A DNA stretch of 64,000 nucleotides from Phaeodactylibacter xiamenensis (GTDB taxonomy: Bacteria; Bacteroidota; Bacteroidia; Chitinophagales; Saprospiraceae), in NCBI RefSeq assembly GCF_000759025.1, contig NZ_JPOS01000029.1, positions 62,001 through 126,000 on the forward strand. Direction: 5' to 3'. A program made the translations under genes and the position numbers. This document shows positions 18,512 to 27,274 of this stretch, piece after piece (position 1 is the first letter of the stretch; each line of letters opens with the position of its first letter). The notes below the pieces were generated by a model. It searched no databases. It was given only the letters and a program-made list of their open reading frames with translations, and was not told where the DNA came from.

Positions 18512-19516
18512 ATGAAAATCATCATTCCCATGGCAGGCCGCGGATCCCGCCTGCGCCCACACACCCTTACCATCCCCAAGCCCTTGTTGCCGGTAAGCGG
18601 TAAGCCTATTGTACAGCGTATCGTGGAAGACCTGGCCGAAGCACTGGACGAACCGGTGGAAGAAGTCGCATTTGTCATTGGCGACTTCGGCGCAGAAGCG
18701 GAAGCGCAGTTGCAGGAAATTGCTGCTAAAGTTGGGGCCAAATGCTCCATTTACACACAGGATATCCCTCACGGGCCGGGCCATGCGATACTGTGTGCCA
18801 AGCCGAGCCTGAGCGGCAACTGTATTGTAGCTTTTGCGGATACGCTCTTCAAGGCCAACTTTTCCTTCGATCCTAAAGAGGACGGTATCATTTGGTGCCA
18901 GAAAGTTGAGGACCCTTCCTCATTCGGAGTAGTAAAGACCGACGAAAATAATGTTATTACGGAGTTTGTGGAAAAGTCGCCCACCTTTGTTTCTGACCTG
19001 GCGATTGTCGGGCTGTACTACGTGCGGGACGGTGAGCGCCTTCGTGACACCCTTCAGCATATGGTGGACAACGACATTCGGGACAAAGGGGAATTTCAGA
19101 TTACCACGGCCCTGGAGCTGCTCAAAAATAACGGCGTGAAGTTTCGCTCGGCTCAGATTGAGGAATGGCTGGACTGTGGCAATAAGGACAACGTGGTGGC
19201 TACCAACCGCCGTATGCTGCAGCTCAAGCAGGATAAGGAAAAATTGGTTGCCGACAGCGTAACGCTGGATAATGCCGTTATTATCCCGCCTTGTTTTATC
19301 GGAGAAAATACAGTAATTCGCAACAGTGTTGTAGGGCCTCATGTATCTTTGGGCCACAATTCAACGGTGGAACAATCCGTTATCAGTGATGCAGTCATAC
19401 AGAATGACACCGTAGTCCGCCACGCCAACCTCAGCCATTCCATGCTGGGCAACAAAGTCGACTACGAGGGGAATAAGTCAGAAATTAGTATCGGCGACTA
19501 TTCCGAATACAAGTAA
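18512..19516 (+). CDS. Sugar-phosphate nucleotidyltransferase with hexapeptide tail
   Basis: A GT-A fold enzyme that activates a sugar-1-phosphate with a nucleoside triphosphate. The nucleotide-binding signature IIPMAGRGSRLRPHTLTIPK starts at residue 4 and is followed by PLLPVSGKPIV. FADTLF supplies the metal-binding Asp, EFVEKSP the conserved Glu-Lys, and WLDCGNKDNV the sugar-side segment. The last 70 residues (VIIPPCFIGENTVIRNSVVGPHV) form a left-handed beta-helix-like tail seen in mannose- and glucose-1-phosphate transferases. Substrate (Glc-1-P, Man-1-P or other) cannot be fixed. It opens a co-directional run with a TPR protein, a DUF4292 lipoprotein and an EnvC-like protein, suggesting a role in envelope assembly. 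Confidence 0.9.
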   Translation: MKIIIPMAGRGSRLRPHTLTIPKPLLPVSGKPIVQRIVEDLAEALDEPVEEVAFVIGDFGAEAEAQLQEIAAKVGAKCSIYTQDIPHGPGHAILCAKPSLSGNCIVAFADTLFKANFSFDPKEDGIIWCQKVEDPSSFGVVKTDENNVITEFVEKSPTFVSDLAIVGLYYVRDGERLRDTLQHMVDNDIRDKGEFQITTALELLKNNGVKFRSAQIEEWLDCGNKDNVVATNRRMLQLKQDKEKLVADSVTLDNAVIIPPCFIGENTVIRNSVVGPHVSLGHNSTVEQSVISDAVIQNDTVVRHANLSHSMLGNKVDYEGNKSEISIGDYSEYK

Positions 19517-19525
19517 CAGAACGCT

Positions 19526-21280
19526 ATGAGGAAAAAAATCCTAAAGGAAGGGACCGCAAACAGAATTGGATTGGCTGGCCTTTTCGGGCTGATTGCCCTG
19601 ATGTTGCTGAGTACTGCTCCGGGGCTTATGGCTCAGGTAGACCGGGTAGATGAAGAAGCCGTCAAAATACAGGAGCTGTTTATCGATGCGAGCCGGGAGA
19701 AGCTTCTGGGCAACTATGATGAAGCGATTAGTATGCTGGAGAATATTTTGCGTAAGGATCGTGAAAATGCTACTGCTGCTTTTGAAATGGCTCGCATTTA
19801 TGAAGCCCAAAGCGACCGCGACAAGAGCCTGAAATACGCCAAAGATGCTACCGAATGGGATGCAGATAACATTTGGTACCACAAATTTCTGGCCGATTTG
19901 CAACAGCAGGCCGGACAATTTGAAGAGGCTGCTGCAACCTACGAGCGCGTGGTGGAGCTGGAGCCCAACGACGAGCAAAGCTACTATCGCCTCGCCTTCC
20001 TTTTGGTCAAAGCCAACGAGATTAAGGACGCCCTGAAGGTCTATGACGACCTGGAAACCCGCCTGGGGCTTAACGAGGAAGTCATCCGCCGCAAGCATAC
20101 TTTATACCTGAGCCAACGGCAGGATAAAAAAGCGGCGGAAGAACTCCTGCGCCTCATTGAGGCTTTTCCGGACAACGTGCAGTACCGGCATCTGCTGGCG
20201 GGGTTTTACGAGCAAATTGGGGAGGGCCAAAAAGCACGCTCGGTCTATAGCGATATCCTCAATATTGACCCGGACAACGCCAAAGCCAAAATGGCACTCG
20301 CCGGGCAGTCCGGCCAGGAAACAGACGAAATCCGCTTTCTTAATCAATTAAAGGAACCTTTTTACAGCCCGGATACAGATATTGATGTCAAAATCAGGAA
20401 AATCATACCTTTCATTCAGAAAGTAGCGGACACCGGAGATCAAAGCCTGGCTGATGCGTTGCTGGAGCTTACTGATATCCTGGAGGAAGTCCATCCCGGC
20501 AGTGCAAAAGCGTCCTCAGCAGCGGGCGATTTGCTCTATCATTCGGGCCGTAAGGCAGAAGCCCTGCCCAAGTACCTGCAAACGATAGAAGAAGACAACG
20601 CCAACTTCATGGTTTGGGAGCAAATCATGCAACTCTACGAAGAAACTTTTCAGTTTGAAGCCCTAAGGGGTTTTAGCGAGCGCGCCATGGACTACTACCC
20701 CAATCAGCCTGTTGTGTACTATATGAATGCGCTGGCGGACTATCATCTGGGCAATCATGATGCTGCTCTTTCCACCTTGCAGCAGGCAGGTTTTATGGCC
20801 GGGGGGAATGTCAGGGCGATGGTGCTGATCTACTCTTTGCAAGGCTTACTGTATCAGGCCACCGGTGATACAGGCGCTGCTGACGAAGCATTTGGCAAAG
20901 CGCTGGCTACCGATGATACCGCACCACCTGCATTGTCCCGTTATGCCTATGCCCTGGCACAGCGGGAGGAACGCCTAAAGGATGCTGAACAAATGGCCCG
21001 AAAAGCCAACGAGCTGTTGCCCGGTCAGGCCGCTTTCCAAATGCAGCTTGGGTGGGTACTTTACAAACGGGGCGACTATCAGGAAGCTCGCGCATGGTTG
21101 CAGTGTGCCGCAGAAAACGAGGGGAGTGCCAGCCCGGTCATCCTGGAACACCTGGGCGATACCCTCTATCAACTTGGTAAAGTCGAAGAGGCCGTAGCAA
21201 ACTGGAAGAAAGCACGGGCTGCTGGCGCCGGTTCTTCCGCGCTGGAACAGAAAATTGAGCAGCGAAAGCTGGTAGAGTAA
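19526..21280 (+). CDS. Secreted/periplasmic TPR protein
   Basis: A 584-residue protein starting 9 bp after the nucleotidyltransferase. A long signal peptide ends at LMAQ (about residue 37). The mature part is built of tetratricopeptide-like helical pairs from about residue 50 to the end, for example LGNYDEAISMLENILRKDRE, FEEAAATYERVVELEPND and RGDYQEARAWLQ. Such proteins act as scaffolds for other proteins. Its constant neighbours suggest participation in envelope or peptidoglycan maintenance, but no enzymatic motif is visible. Confidence 0.88.
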   Translation: MRKKILKEGTANRIGLAGLFGLIALMLLSTAPGLMAQVDRVDEEAVKIQELFIDASREKLLGNYDEAISMLENILRKDRENATAAFEMARIYEAQSDRDKSLKYAKDATEWDADNIWYHKFLADLQQQAGQFEEAAATYERVVELEPNDEQSYYRLAFLLVKANEIKDALKVYDDLETRLGLNEEVIRRKHTLYLSQRQDKKAAEELLRLIEAFPDNVQYRHLLAGFYEQIGEGQKARSVYSDILNIDPDNAKAKMALAGQSGQETDEIRFLNQLKEPFYSPDTDIDVKIRKIIPFIQKVADTGDQSLADALLELTDILEEVHPGSAKASSAAGDLLYHSGRKAEALPKYLQTIEEDNANFMVWEQIMQLYEETFQFEALRGFSERAMDYYPNQPVVYYMNALADYHLGNHDAALSTLQQAGFMAGGNVRAMVLIYSLQGLLYQATGDTGAADEAFGKALATDDTAPPALSRYAYALAQREERLKDAEQMARKANELLPGQAAFQMQLGWVLYKRGDYQEARAWLQCAAENEGSASPVILEHLGDTLYQLGKVEEAVANWKKARAAGAGSSALEQKIEQRKLVE

Positions 21281-21351
21281 CCCAAACCACTCTCGCCCCG
21301 TCGGTATTCATAAAGCCGTAAGCCGGCTTTTTTTCATCAACAAACGCTAAC

Positions 21352-22122
21352 ATGAAGTATACTTCTTATGCCATTTTGCTGCTGGCTGTCCTCTCGCTAA
21401 ACAGTTGCGCTTCTATCCGAAAATCCAAAGGCGTTGCCGATAAAGATATGACGGCATCCGGTCTGCTAAAGCGCATGGAAAAACAACGCTTATCGCCGGA
21501 TTGGTTTGAGAGCCGCCTGCGTTTAGATTATGCTGATGAAGACATGTCGGTGTCTGCCAGTGCTACAATTCGCATGAAAAAGGACAGCCTCCTCTGGTTA
21601 AGTGTGAAAAAGCTGGGCTTTGAGGTTGCCCGGGTGCAGGTTACCCCCGACTCCGTCTACGTAGTGGACCGCTTCAACAAGGAATATACCATAGAGGGGC
21701 TGGCTTATCTGGCGGAGTCCTACGGCCTGCCGGCAGGGAGCTTATCCGAACTTCAGGATTTTATACTTGGTAACCCCGTCTTTTTTGGCGGCGATGAACT
21801 GGGTATCGAGCCGCTGGGGCCTACTTATCGCCTTAGGGGCGGGAGCGACGAAATGTCGGCTGAGTACCTGATCGGCACTTCTGACTTTTTGCTAAAAAAA
21901 ATGGTATTTAAGGACTTGCGCAACGAGCAGGAAATGAGCGCCTTACTGGAAGGATACGAGGAGCTGGAAGGGGAACAGAAATTTCCCTATATTCGTAACC
22001 TTATGCTGGAAAGCAAGTATTCGGGTCAGGCGAATGTGACCTTGCAGTTCAGCAACATAGAACTAAATGTCCCAAAACCAATTAAATTTGATATCCCATC
22101 CAGATATACACGGGCCAAATAA
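21352..22122 (+). CDS. DUF4292 lipoprotein
   Basis: A 256-residue lipoprotein with lipobox SLNSC (Cys19). The mature protein has the pattern of DUF4292, a LolA/LolB-like half-barrel family of Bacteroidota: SASATIRMKKDSLLWLSVKK, then VARVQVTPDSVYVVDRFNKEY, then FILGNPVFFG. The resemblance to LolB-type lipoprotein carriers suggests lipid or lipoprotein handling between membranes, but this is inference. It lies between the TPR protein and the EnvC-like gene and ends 4 bp before the start of the latter. Confidence 0.87.
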   Translation: MKYTSYAILLLAVLSLNSCASIRKSKGVADKDMTASGLLKRMEKQRLSPDWFESRLRLDYADEDMSVSASATIRMKKDSLLWLSVKKLGFEVARVQVTPDSVYVVDRFNKEYTIEGLAYLAESYGLPAGSLSELQDFILGNPVFFGGDELGIEPLGPTYRLRGGSDEMSAEYLIGTSDFLLKKMVFKDLRNEQEMSALLEGYEELEGEQKFPYIRNLMLESKYSGQANVTLQFSNIELNVPKPIKFDIPSRYTRAK

Positions 22123-22126
22123 ACTG

Positions 22127-23362
22127 ATGCACAGGCTGCCTTTCAGGTGTGGCATATTACTCGCCCTGGTACTGCTTTGCCTTCCGGTGCTGCTTAGCGG
22201 GCAAAACCGGGAAGAGCTGGAGCGTAAGCGGGAGCGCCTGCTGCAGGAAATAAAGGCCACCGAAACGGCCCTCAACAATACCAAAAAGGATAAGGAAGCA
22301 ACCCTTGAGCAATACATTGCTATAAGGACCCAGATCCGCAACCGGCAGGAACTGGTCCGTACCCTGGAGCAGGAGCTGAAGCAGGTAGATGCCAGTATTC
22401 GCCGGTCTGAGGTGGTGCTTCTGGCGCTGCAGGGCGATATTGAACGCCTCAAGAAAGAGTATGCCCACACTATGCGGGTCGCCTACCGGCACAAGCTTAG
22501 TCAGAGTATGCTCGTCTTTCTGTTCTCAGCCGAGAGTTTCAACGATGCCTTCAGCCGCTGGCAGTATATTCGGCAGTACGACCGCTTCCGCAAAAAGCAG
22601 GCGGTCAACATCATCGAAACCCAGGAGATGCTCACTGAGCGCACGGCACAACTCGAAGCCCGGCGGGTAGAGCAACAGCAGCTGCTGGCGGCACAACAAC
22701 GGCAGACGGATCTGTTGCAGGAAGAATTCCAGGAAAAAAACCGCCTTCTGAAGAAACTTAAAACCAGTGAACAGCAGTTAATGGCTAAACTGGACGAGCA
22801 ACAGGCTGCGCATGAAGGGCTCAATCAGGCGATCGAGGAAATCATTGTCGCCGAGATGTCCCGAAAACGGCGGGAAGCCCGGGAGCGTGTTCCGGCTGGT
22901 GCCACCTCAACAGCGCCGGAGGCCCCGGCTGCCACAGTGGAAGCCGCTGCAACGCTTTCCCGTAATTTTAGCAATCAGCGCGGGCGTTTACCGTGGCCCG
23001 TCCGGTCTGGCCAGGTAAGTAAATCCTTTGGCAACGCAATCGTCATGGAGGATACCGGGCTAAAGCTGCCTAATAATGGCATTGAAATACAGGCTCAAAA
23101 CGGAGCGGATATTTTCCCGGTCTTCGAAGGGGAAGTGACACACATCACCTTCGTACCCGTATATCAAAATGCTATATTGGTTAACCACGGGGATTTCTTC
23201 ACGTTGTACTACCGTATTGAAGAAGTGCTTGTGGAGAAAGGGCAGCCCGTTGGGCCCAATCAGCCGATAGGCCGCCTGGCAGATGATAACAATACGGTGC
23301 ATTTCGAAATTTGGAAGGGCACTCAGAAGCTAAATCCGGAAACCTGGTTACAAAACCGGTAA
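22127..23362 (+). CDS. EnvC-like murein hydrolase activator (coiled coil plus degenerate M23)
   Basis: A 411-residue exported protein. The signal peptide ends at LLSGQ. A long coiled coil (about residues 28-245, RERLLQEIKATETALNN onward) leads, after an Ala/Pro-rich linker, to a LytM/M23-fold domain (about 285-411). In an active M23 enzyme the first zinc motif is HxxxD and the second HxH. Here the corresponding segments read NNGIEI and NAILVNHG, with only VHFEIW resembling a ligand strand. So catalysis is unlikely, and it probably activates amidases during cell separation like EnvC. The ATG at 22067 would overlap the DUF4292 gene; the ATG at 22127 (MHRLPFRCGI) directly precedes the signal peptide. 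Confidence 0.88.
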   Translation: MHRLPFRCGILLALVLLCLPVLLSGQNREELERKRERLLQEIKATETALNNTKKDKEATLEQYIAIRTQIRNRQELVRTLEQELKQVDASIRRSEVVLLALQGDIERLKKEYAHTMRVAYRHKLSQSMLVFLFSAESFNDAFSRWQYIRQYDRFRKKQAVNIIETQEMLTERTAQLEARRVEQQQLLAAQQRQTDLLQEEFQEKNRLLKKLKTSEQQLMAKLDEQQAAHEGLNQAIEEIIVAEMSRKRREARERVPAGATSTAPEAPAATVEAAATLSRNFSNQRGRLPWPVRSGQVSKSFGNAIVMEDTGLKLPNNGIEIQAQNGADIFPVFEGEVTHITFVPVYQNAILVNHGDFFTLYYRIEEVLVEKGQPVGPNQPIGRLADDNNTVHFEIWKGTQKLNPETWLQNR

Positions 23363-23412
23363 ACTCAAAGTACAGGCAATACCCTGTACCCATTATTCAC
23401 GACAAAGATTTT

Positions 23413-24627
23413 ATGGCACACGACTGGACAATAGGTACAAAAGACAAGAAAGGTTTAAAGCAGAATAAAGAGTATGCCATTTTGGTAGGCGTAGTCCGTC
23501 AGCTGCAAACCGAAGAAGAGGTAGAGGAGTACCTGGACGAGCTGGAATTCCTGGCCCTTACTGCTGGTGCGAAAACCCGAAAGCGTTATATTCAAAAACT
23601 CAGCCAACCCGATAAGCGGACCTTTGTAGGTAAGGGTAAGCTGGAAGAAATCAAAGAATATATTGACGCTCACGAGGAGGTCAGCATGGTTATTTTTGAT
23701 GATGACCTATCCGGTAAGCAGGTGAATATACTCGAGGAGTTTCTCAAACTGAAAATTGTAGACCGCAGTACTCTCATTCTGGATATTTTCGCCAGCCGTG
23801 CGCAAACGGCTCAGGCTAAAACACAGGTGGAGCTGGCGCAGTTGCAGTACCTCCTGCCACGGTTGAGGGGGCTTTGGACCCACCTTGAGCGGCAGCGTGG
23901 TGGTATCGGTATGCGGGGCCCGGGTGAAAAGGAGATCGAAACGGACCGCCGTATTGTGCGGGATAAAATCTCCCTGCTTAAGAAGAAGCTGGAGAAAATT
24001 GATCAGCAAAATCAGACTCAACGCAAACAGCGCGGTGAAATGATCCGCGTAGCCCTGGTCGGTTACACCAACGTAGGCAAGTCGACCCTCATGAATCTGT
24101 TGAGCAAGTCAGAGGTGTTTGCCGAAAATAAGCTCTTCGCTACGTTGGATACTACGGTCCGGAAAGTGGTCATTGACCGTATGCCTTTTCTGCTTTCTGA
24201 CACCGTTGGGTTTATCCGGAAGCTTCCGCACCATTTGGTGGAAAGCTTTAAATCTACCCTGGATGAGGTGCGGGAGAGTGATATCCTCCTTCATGTTGTA
24301 GATGTAGCGCACCCACTGCATGAAGATCATATCCGTACCGTAAACAGCACCCTGAAAGACCTGCAGGCCGTTGATAAACCTACCCTGCTGGTCTTTAATA
24401 AAATTGACTTGTACCGGGAGCGCAATTACGATGATTTGCTGACGGAAGAGGGCAAGCGCGAGATTGAAGAAGGACTGCTCGGTAACCTGCGCTACATGTT
24501 TGACCAGGAATGTATGTTCGTTTCTGCTGCTACCGGTGAGCATATTGATGAACTCCGCAAAAAGCTTCAGCAGATGGTGCACGAACAGTATATGATACGG
24601 TACCCCTATAGGGCCAAGCAGTGGTAG
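23413..24627 (+). CDS. hflX: Ribosome-associated GTPase HflX
   Basis: An Obg-related GTPase that binds 50S ribosomes and can rescue or split stalled ribosomes. The N-terminal HflX domain (to about residue 170) contains YIQKLSQPDKRTFVGKGKLE. The linker has QRGGIGMRGPGEKEIETDRR, and a coiled coil follows (LLKKKLEKI). The G domain shows GYTNVGKST (G1), the TTV switch, DTVGF (G3) and NKID (G4). The start at 23413 (MAHDWTIG) is chosen; the ATG at 23311 lies inside the upstream gene. It is 50 bp behind the EnvC-like gene and may be read through from it. Confidence 0.95.
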   Translation: MAHDWTIGTKDKKGLKQNKEYAILVGVVRQLQTEEEVEEYLDELEFLALTAGAKTRKRYIQKLSQPDKRTFVGKGKLEEIKEYIDAHEEVSMVIFDDDLSGKQVNILEEFLKLKIVDRSTLILDIFASRAQTAQAKTQVELAQLQYLLPRLRGLWTHLERQRGGIGMRGPGEKEIETDRRIVRDKISLLKKKLEKIDQQNQTQRKQRGEMIRVALVGYTNVGKSTLMNLLSKSEVFAENKLFATLDTTVRKVVIDRMPFLLSDTVGFIRKLPHHLVESFKSTLDEVRESDILLHVVDVAHPLHEDHIRTVNSTLKDLQAVDKPTLLVFNKIDLYRERNYDDLLTEEGKREIEEGLLGNLRYMFDQECMFVSAATGEHIDELRKKLQQMVHEQYMIRYPYRAKQW

Positions 24628-24806
24628 ATGCCGCTGTTTTGGTGCCAAACTGCAACATTCTAACTCAGGCAGTCGTAAAAAGCGAAGTGTAGCTGGCTTT
24701 AGTTTCAGCTCAGCAATATGCACACAACCTGGGTAAACAGGAAGAAACTAAGGGGCCTGGAGCCCATAGCGAAACTTGTTTGTCCCCCCATAATCCCAGT
24801 CAGACT

Positions 24807-25850
24807 ATGAGAAGAGAAATGCAAAAACTTACCGCATTGGCCATTGGGCTGATGCTTGTTTACTGTTCCGCCTCGGGCCAGGGGCGCTATGTCCGGCTAC
24901 ATGGGCATATTTTAAGCAGCATGCCCGGTGCTGAGTCAACGCCTTTCCACCTTGATGCCTATAAAATTTCCGGAGACGGGCAGCGGCAGCTTGTCCGGCT
25001 GAGCCGGTTTGCCGGGCCGGACTATCATTTATACCTCGAAACCGGCTCTGATCACGAAGTTCTGATTCAAATGGCGGATCATCCTCCATATTCGGTACAT
25101 ATCCCAGCCATTCACCCGGCTCCGGGGACTACCGGTCAGTTGGTGATGGAAAAGAACTTCTTAGTACCAACGGCTGAGGAGGCCAGCATGCCGGCCATTG
25201 CCAGCAGCGCCCCACCGCCTCCTGGCCTGCCGGAACCGAAGATCCATCCAATACTTATTGAGGCAGAGCCCCCGGGCTTGTTGCTGGTTTGGGGCGATAC
25301 TAATGCAGTAACGGTGCCGGTTCCCAACGAGCTGGTCCGGCCTTTAGAGATCGCCTTTGAGGAGGAGGGCTTAAATACAGGCTTGGGTTATCCGGTTGAG
25401 GCGGGTCTGCCCAGGCATCAAACATCTAACTCGGTTCCCCCGCCCACCTTGTCTGAGGAACCGGTCTCATCGGTTTTTATCGAAGAGGAAAGGCTATCCT
25501 CAGCGGACTACGGCCCTTCAGTAGCGCATTCGTCGGGGGAATTGGCAGATACCAGCCAGGATTTTCAGGTTGTTGCAACTATTAAAATCGCGACCGATAG
25601 AGACGCTCCTGAACATCCAGGCATGCTGCAGCATATTACTGATGCAGGTCTGCCCCCCGCGCCACGGCGGGTCCGCCTTCGTAACCCTGCCAATATGGTA
25701 GCGGGGCTAGTGGGGCATCAGCAGGGGCAGTGCATTGCCCGCTTACCGGAAGGACAGGAAATACAGGTGATAGAGTATACCACACCAGATTGGTGGATGG
25801 TCGCCCATGGCTCCGTGATTGGGTGGGTGAAGGCGCAATACCTGGAGTAG
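24807..25850 (+). CDS. Secreted protein with C-terminal SH3-like domain, otherwise unknown
   Basis: A 347-residue exported protein (signal peptide cleaved about at ASGQ) that I cannot place in a named family. Residues about 22-110 form a beta-rich domain. A long proline-, glutamate- and serine-rich segment of low complexity follows (PPPPGLPEPK and onward), likely unstructured. The last 60 residues (NMVAGLVGHQQGQCIARLPE, then WWMVAHGSVIGWVKAQYLE) have the pattern of a bacterial SH3 domain, which often binds peptidoglycan. The ATG at 24780 adds nine residues before the basic start MRREMQK and is less likely. It is convergent with the alanine dehydrogenase-like gene, 19 bp away. Confidence 0.7.
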   Translation: MRREMQKLTALAIGLMLVYCSASGQGRYVRLHGHILSSMPGAESTPFHLDAYKISGDGQRQLVRLSRFAGPDYHLYLETGSDHEVLIQMADHPPYSVHIPAIHPAPGTTGQLVMEKNFLVPTAEEASMPAIASSAPPPPGLPEPKIHPILIEAEPPGLLLVWGDTNAVTVPVPNELVRPLEIAFEEEGLNTGLGYPVEAGLPRHQTSNSVPPPTLSEEPVSSVFIEEERLSSADYGPSVAHSSGELADTSQDFQVVATIKIATDRDAPEHPGMLQHITDAGLPPAPRRVRLRNPANMVAGLVGHQQGQCIARLPEGQEIQVIEYTTPDWWMVAHGSVIGWVKAQYLE

Positions 25851-25869
25851 GGCAGAGCTGTTGGTGCAA

Positions 25870-27102
25870 TTAGAGATTCGAAGTAATCAGGAGGTCCAAA
25901 TCTGTAGACTTGATCGAGAAGCGTTCTCCCAGGTAGCTGTTGGTTAGGCAACCTTTGTAGGTGTAGACACCGTGGCGTAGCCCATGGTTATTGAAAAGCA
26001 AATGTTCAATACTGCCTGTACTGCCCGCTTTAAGAAGAATAGGCGTCAGGATATTACTTACAGCCACCGATGCAGTCCGGGATACCCTGGAAGCAATATT
26101 AGGCACGCAGTAGTGAATGACTTCGTGCTTGCTAAAAGTAGGGTGGTCAAAGGTCGTCACCTCAGAAGTAGCGAAGCACCCGCCCTGATCAATGCTCACA
26201 TCGATAATAACGGCTCCGGGTTTCATGTTCATCACCATTTCTTCACTCACAACGATGGGCGTGCGGCCCGATTTAGAGTGCATGGCTCCGATGGCCACAT
26301 CGGCATAGATGAGTTCTGCTTCCAGATAGTGCGGGTTGATAGCAGAGGTATATAGAGGGCGGCCTACCTGGTTTTGCAGGCGCTTCAGTTTGTAGATGTT
26401 GTTGTCAAAAATGCGGACTTCCGCACCTAGTCCCAGAGCCGTTCGCGTAGCGTACTCGGCCACGATACCAGCACCCAGGATGACCACCTTAGCGCTGGGT
26501 ACACCAGAAATACCGCCGAGCAAGACCCCTTTGCCACCACTTGTTGTAGCCATCAGCTCCGCTGCCGTCAACATAGCACTAATACCGGCCATCTCGCTCA
26601 TGATACGCACGATCGGGAAGGTATCAGACTCATCCTTGATATACTCCATTGCGAGCGCAATGACCCGTTTTTGCCGGAGCTTATTGATGTAGTCTGCATT
26701 GATAATGGGAAGCTGAAGGGGCGAAATCAGGATTTGATTGGGGTGCATAAGCTCAATCTCTGCCTGCGTGGGGGGAGCTACCTTAATGATAACATCAGCT
26801 TTATAAACCTGCTCAGCACTATAGGCAATATCAGCGCCCGTTTCGGAATAGTCGTGGTCAGAATAGCTGGACTCCTGACCTGCCCCTGATTCTACAACCA
26901 CGCGGTGCCCATGCCCGATAAGCGTTGCAACCGAAGAAGGGACAAGGGCTACCCGGTTCTCCTGCATAGTGATTTCCTTCGGGATACCAATATAGAGTTT
27001 ATTGGGCTTGTTGCTGACCTGCAGCATTTCTGCCTGAGGCATAAACTGCTGTTCGGTGAACTCCTTAGGAATAGGGATCTTCTTCTTTTGCTTATCGCTC
27101 AT
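25870..27102 (-). CDS. Alanine dehydrogenase/PNT family NAD(P)-dependent oxidoreductase
   Basis: Related to alanine dehydrogenase (pyruvate plus ammonia to L-alanine) and transhydrogenase alpha subunits. The N-terminal domain shows YIGIPKEITMQENRVALVPS and VIIKVAPPT. The Rossmann segment VVILGAGIVAEYATRTALGL ends with an acidic residue in FDNN. In classical alanine dehydrogenase a catalytic His lies in a FLHLA-like segment; here the matching segment reads SPLQLP, with Gln in that place. Activity on alanine is therefore not assured, and another oxo acid or a non-classical mechanism is possible. The ATG at 27150 lies within an inverted repeat, while the one at 27102 (MSDKQKKKIPIP) is a plausible start giving 410 residues. 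It lies downstream of tsaE. Confidence 0.82.
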   Translation of the reverse strand: MSDKQKKKIPIPKEFTEQQFMPQAEMLQVSNKPNKLYIGIPKEITMQENRVALVPSSVATLIGHGHRVVVESGAGQESSYSDHDYSETGADIAYSAEQVYKADVIIKVAPPTQAEIELMHPNQILISPLQLPIINADYINKLRQKRVIALAMEYIKDESDTFPIVRIMSEMAGISAMLTAAELMATTSGGKGVLLGGISGVPSAKVVILGAGIVAEYATRTALGLGAEVRIFDNNIYKLKRLQNQVGRPLYTSAINPHYLEAELIYADVAIGAMHSKSGRTPIVVSEEMVMNMKPGAVIIDVSIDQGGCFATSEVTTFDHPTFSKHEVIHYCVPNIASRVSRTASVAVSNILTPILLKAGSTGSIEHLLFNNHGLRHGVYTYKGCLTNSYLGERFSIKSTDLDLLITSNL

Positions 27103-27124
27103 AAAAGGCTTGGCTTTCCTGAGA

Positions 27125-27260
27125 GACGGAAACAAAACAAGTGGATCCATTTTTGAGTTTGTGTCCCGGTTTGACCGGGATCATAAGCAACTGACAACCT
27201 TAGAGTTGCGTTGAGATGTCACAAAAGCTTTAAGAAAAAATGGATCCGCTTGTTTCCGTC
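27125..27260. repeat. MITE-like inverted repeat with internal hairpins
   Basis: Arms at 27125-27154 and 27236-27260 are inverted copies (AAAAATGGATCC, one A/G difference, CTTG, then TTTCCGTC), differing also by five extra bases TTTTG in the left arm. Inside are two smaller stem-loops: TCCCGGT/ACCGGGA at 27164-27180 and GCAACT/AGTTGC at 27187-27209. The whole unit is 136 bp and lies between tsaE and the alanine dehydrogenase-like gene. No target duplication is evident. It could be a mobile miniature element or a transcriptional regulatory structure. Confidence 0.6.
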
Positions 27261-27274
27261 AAACTACTTATAGC

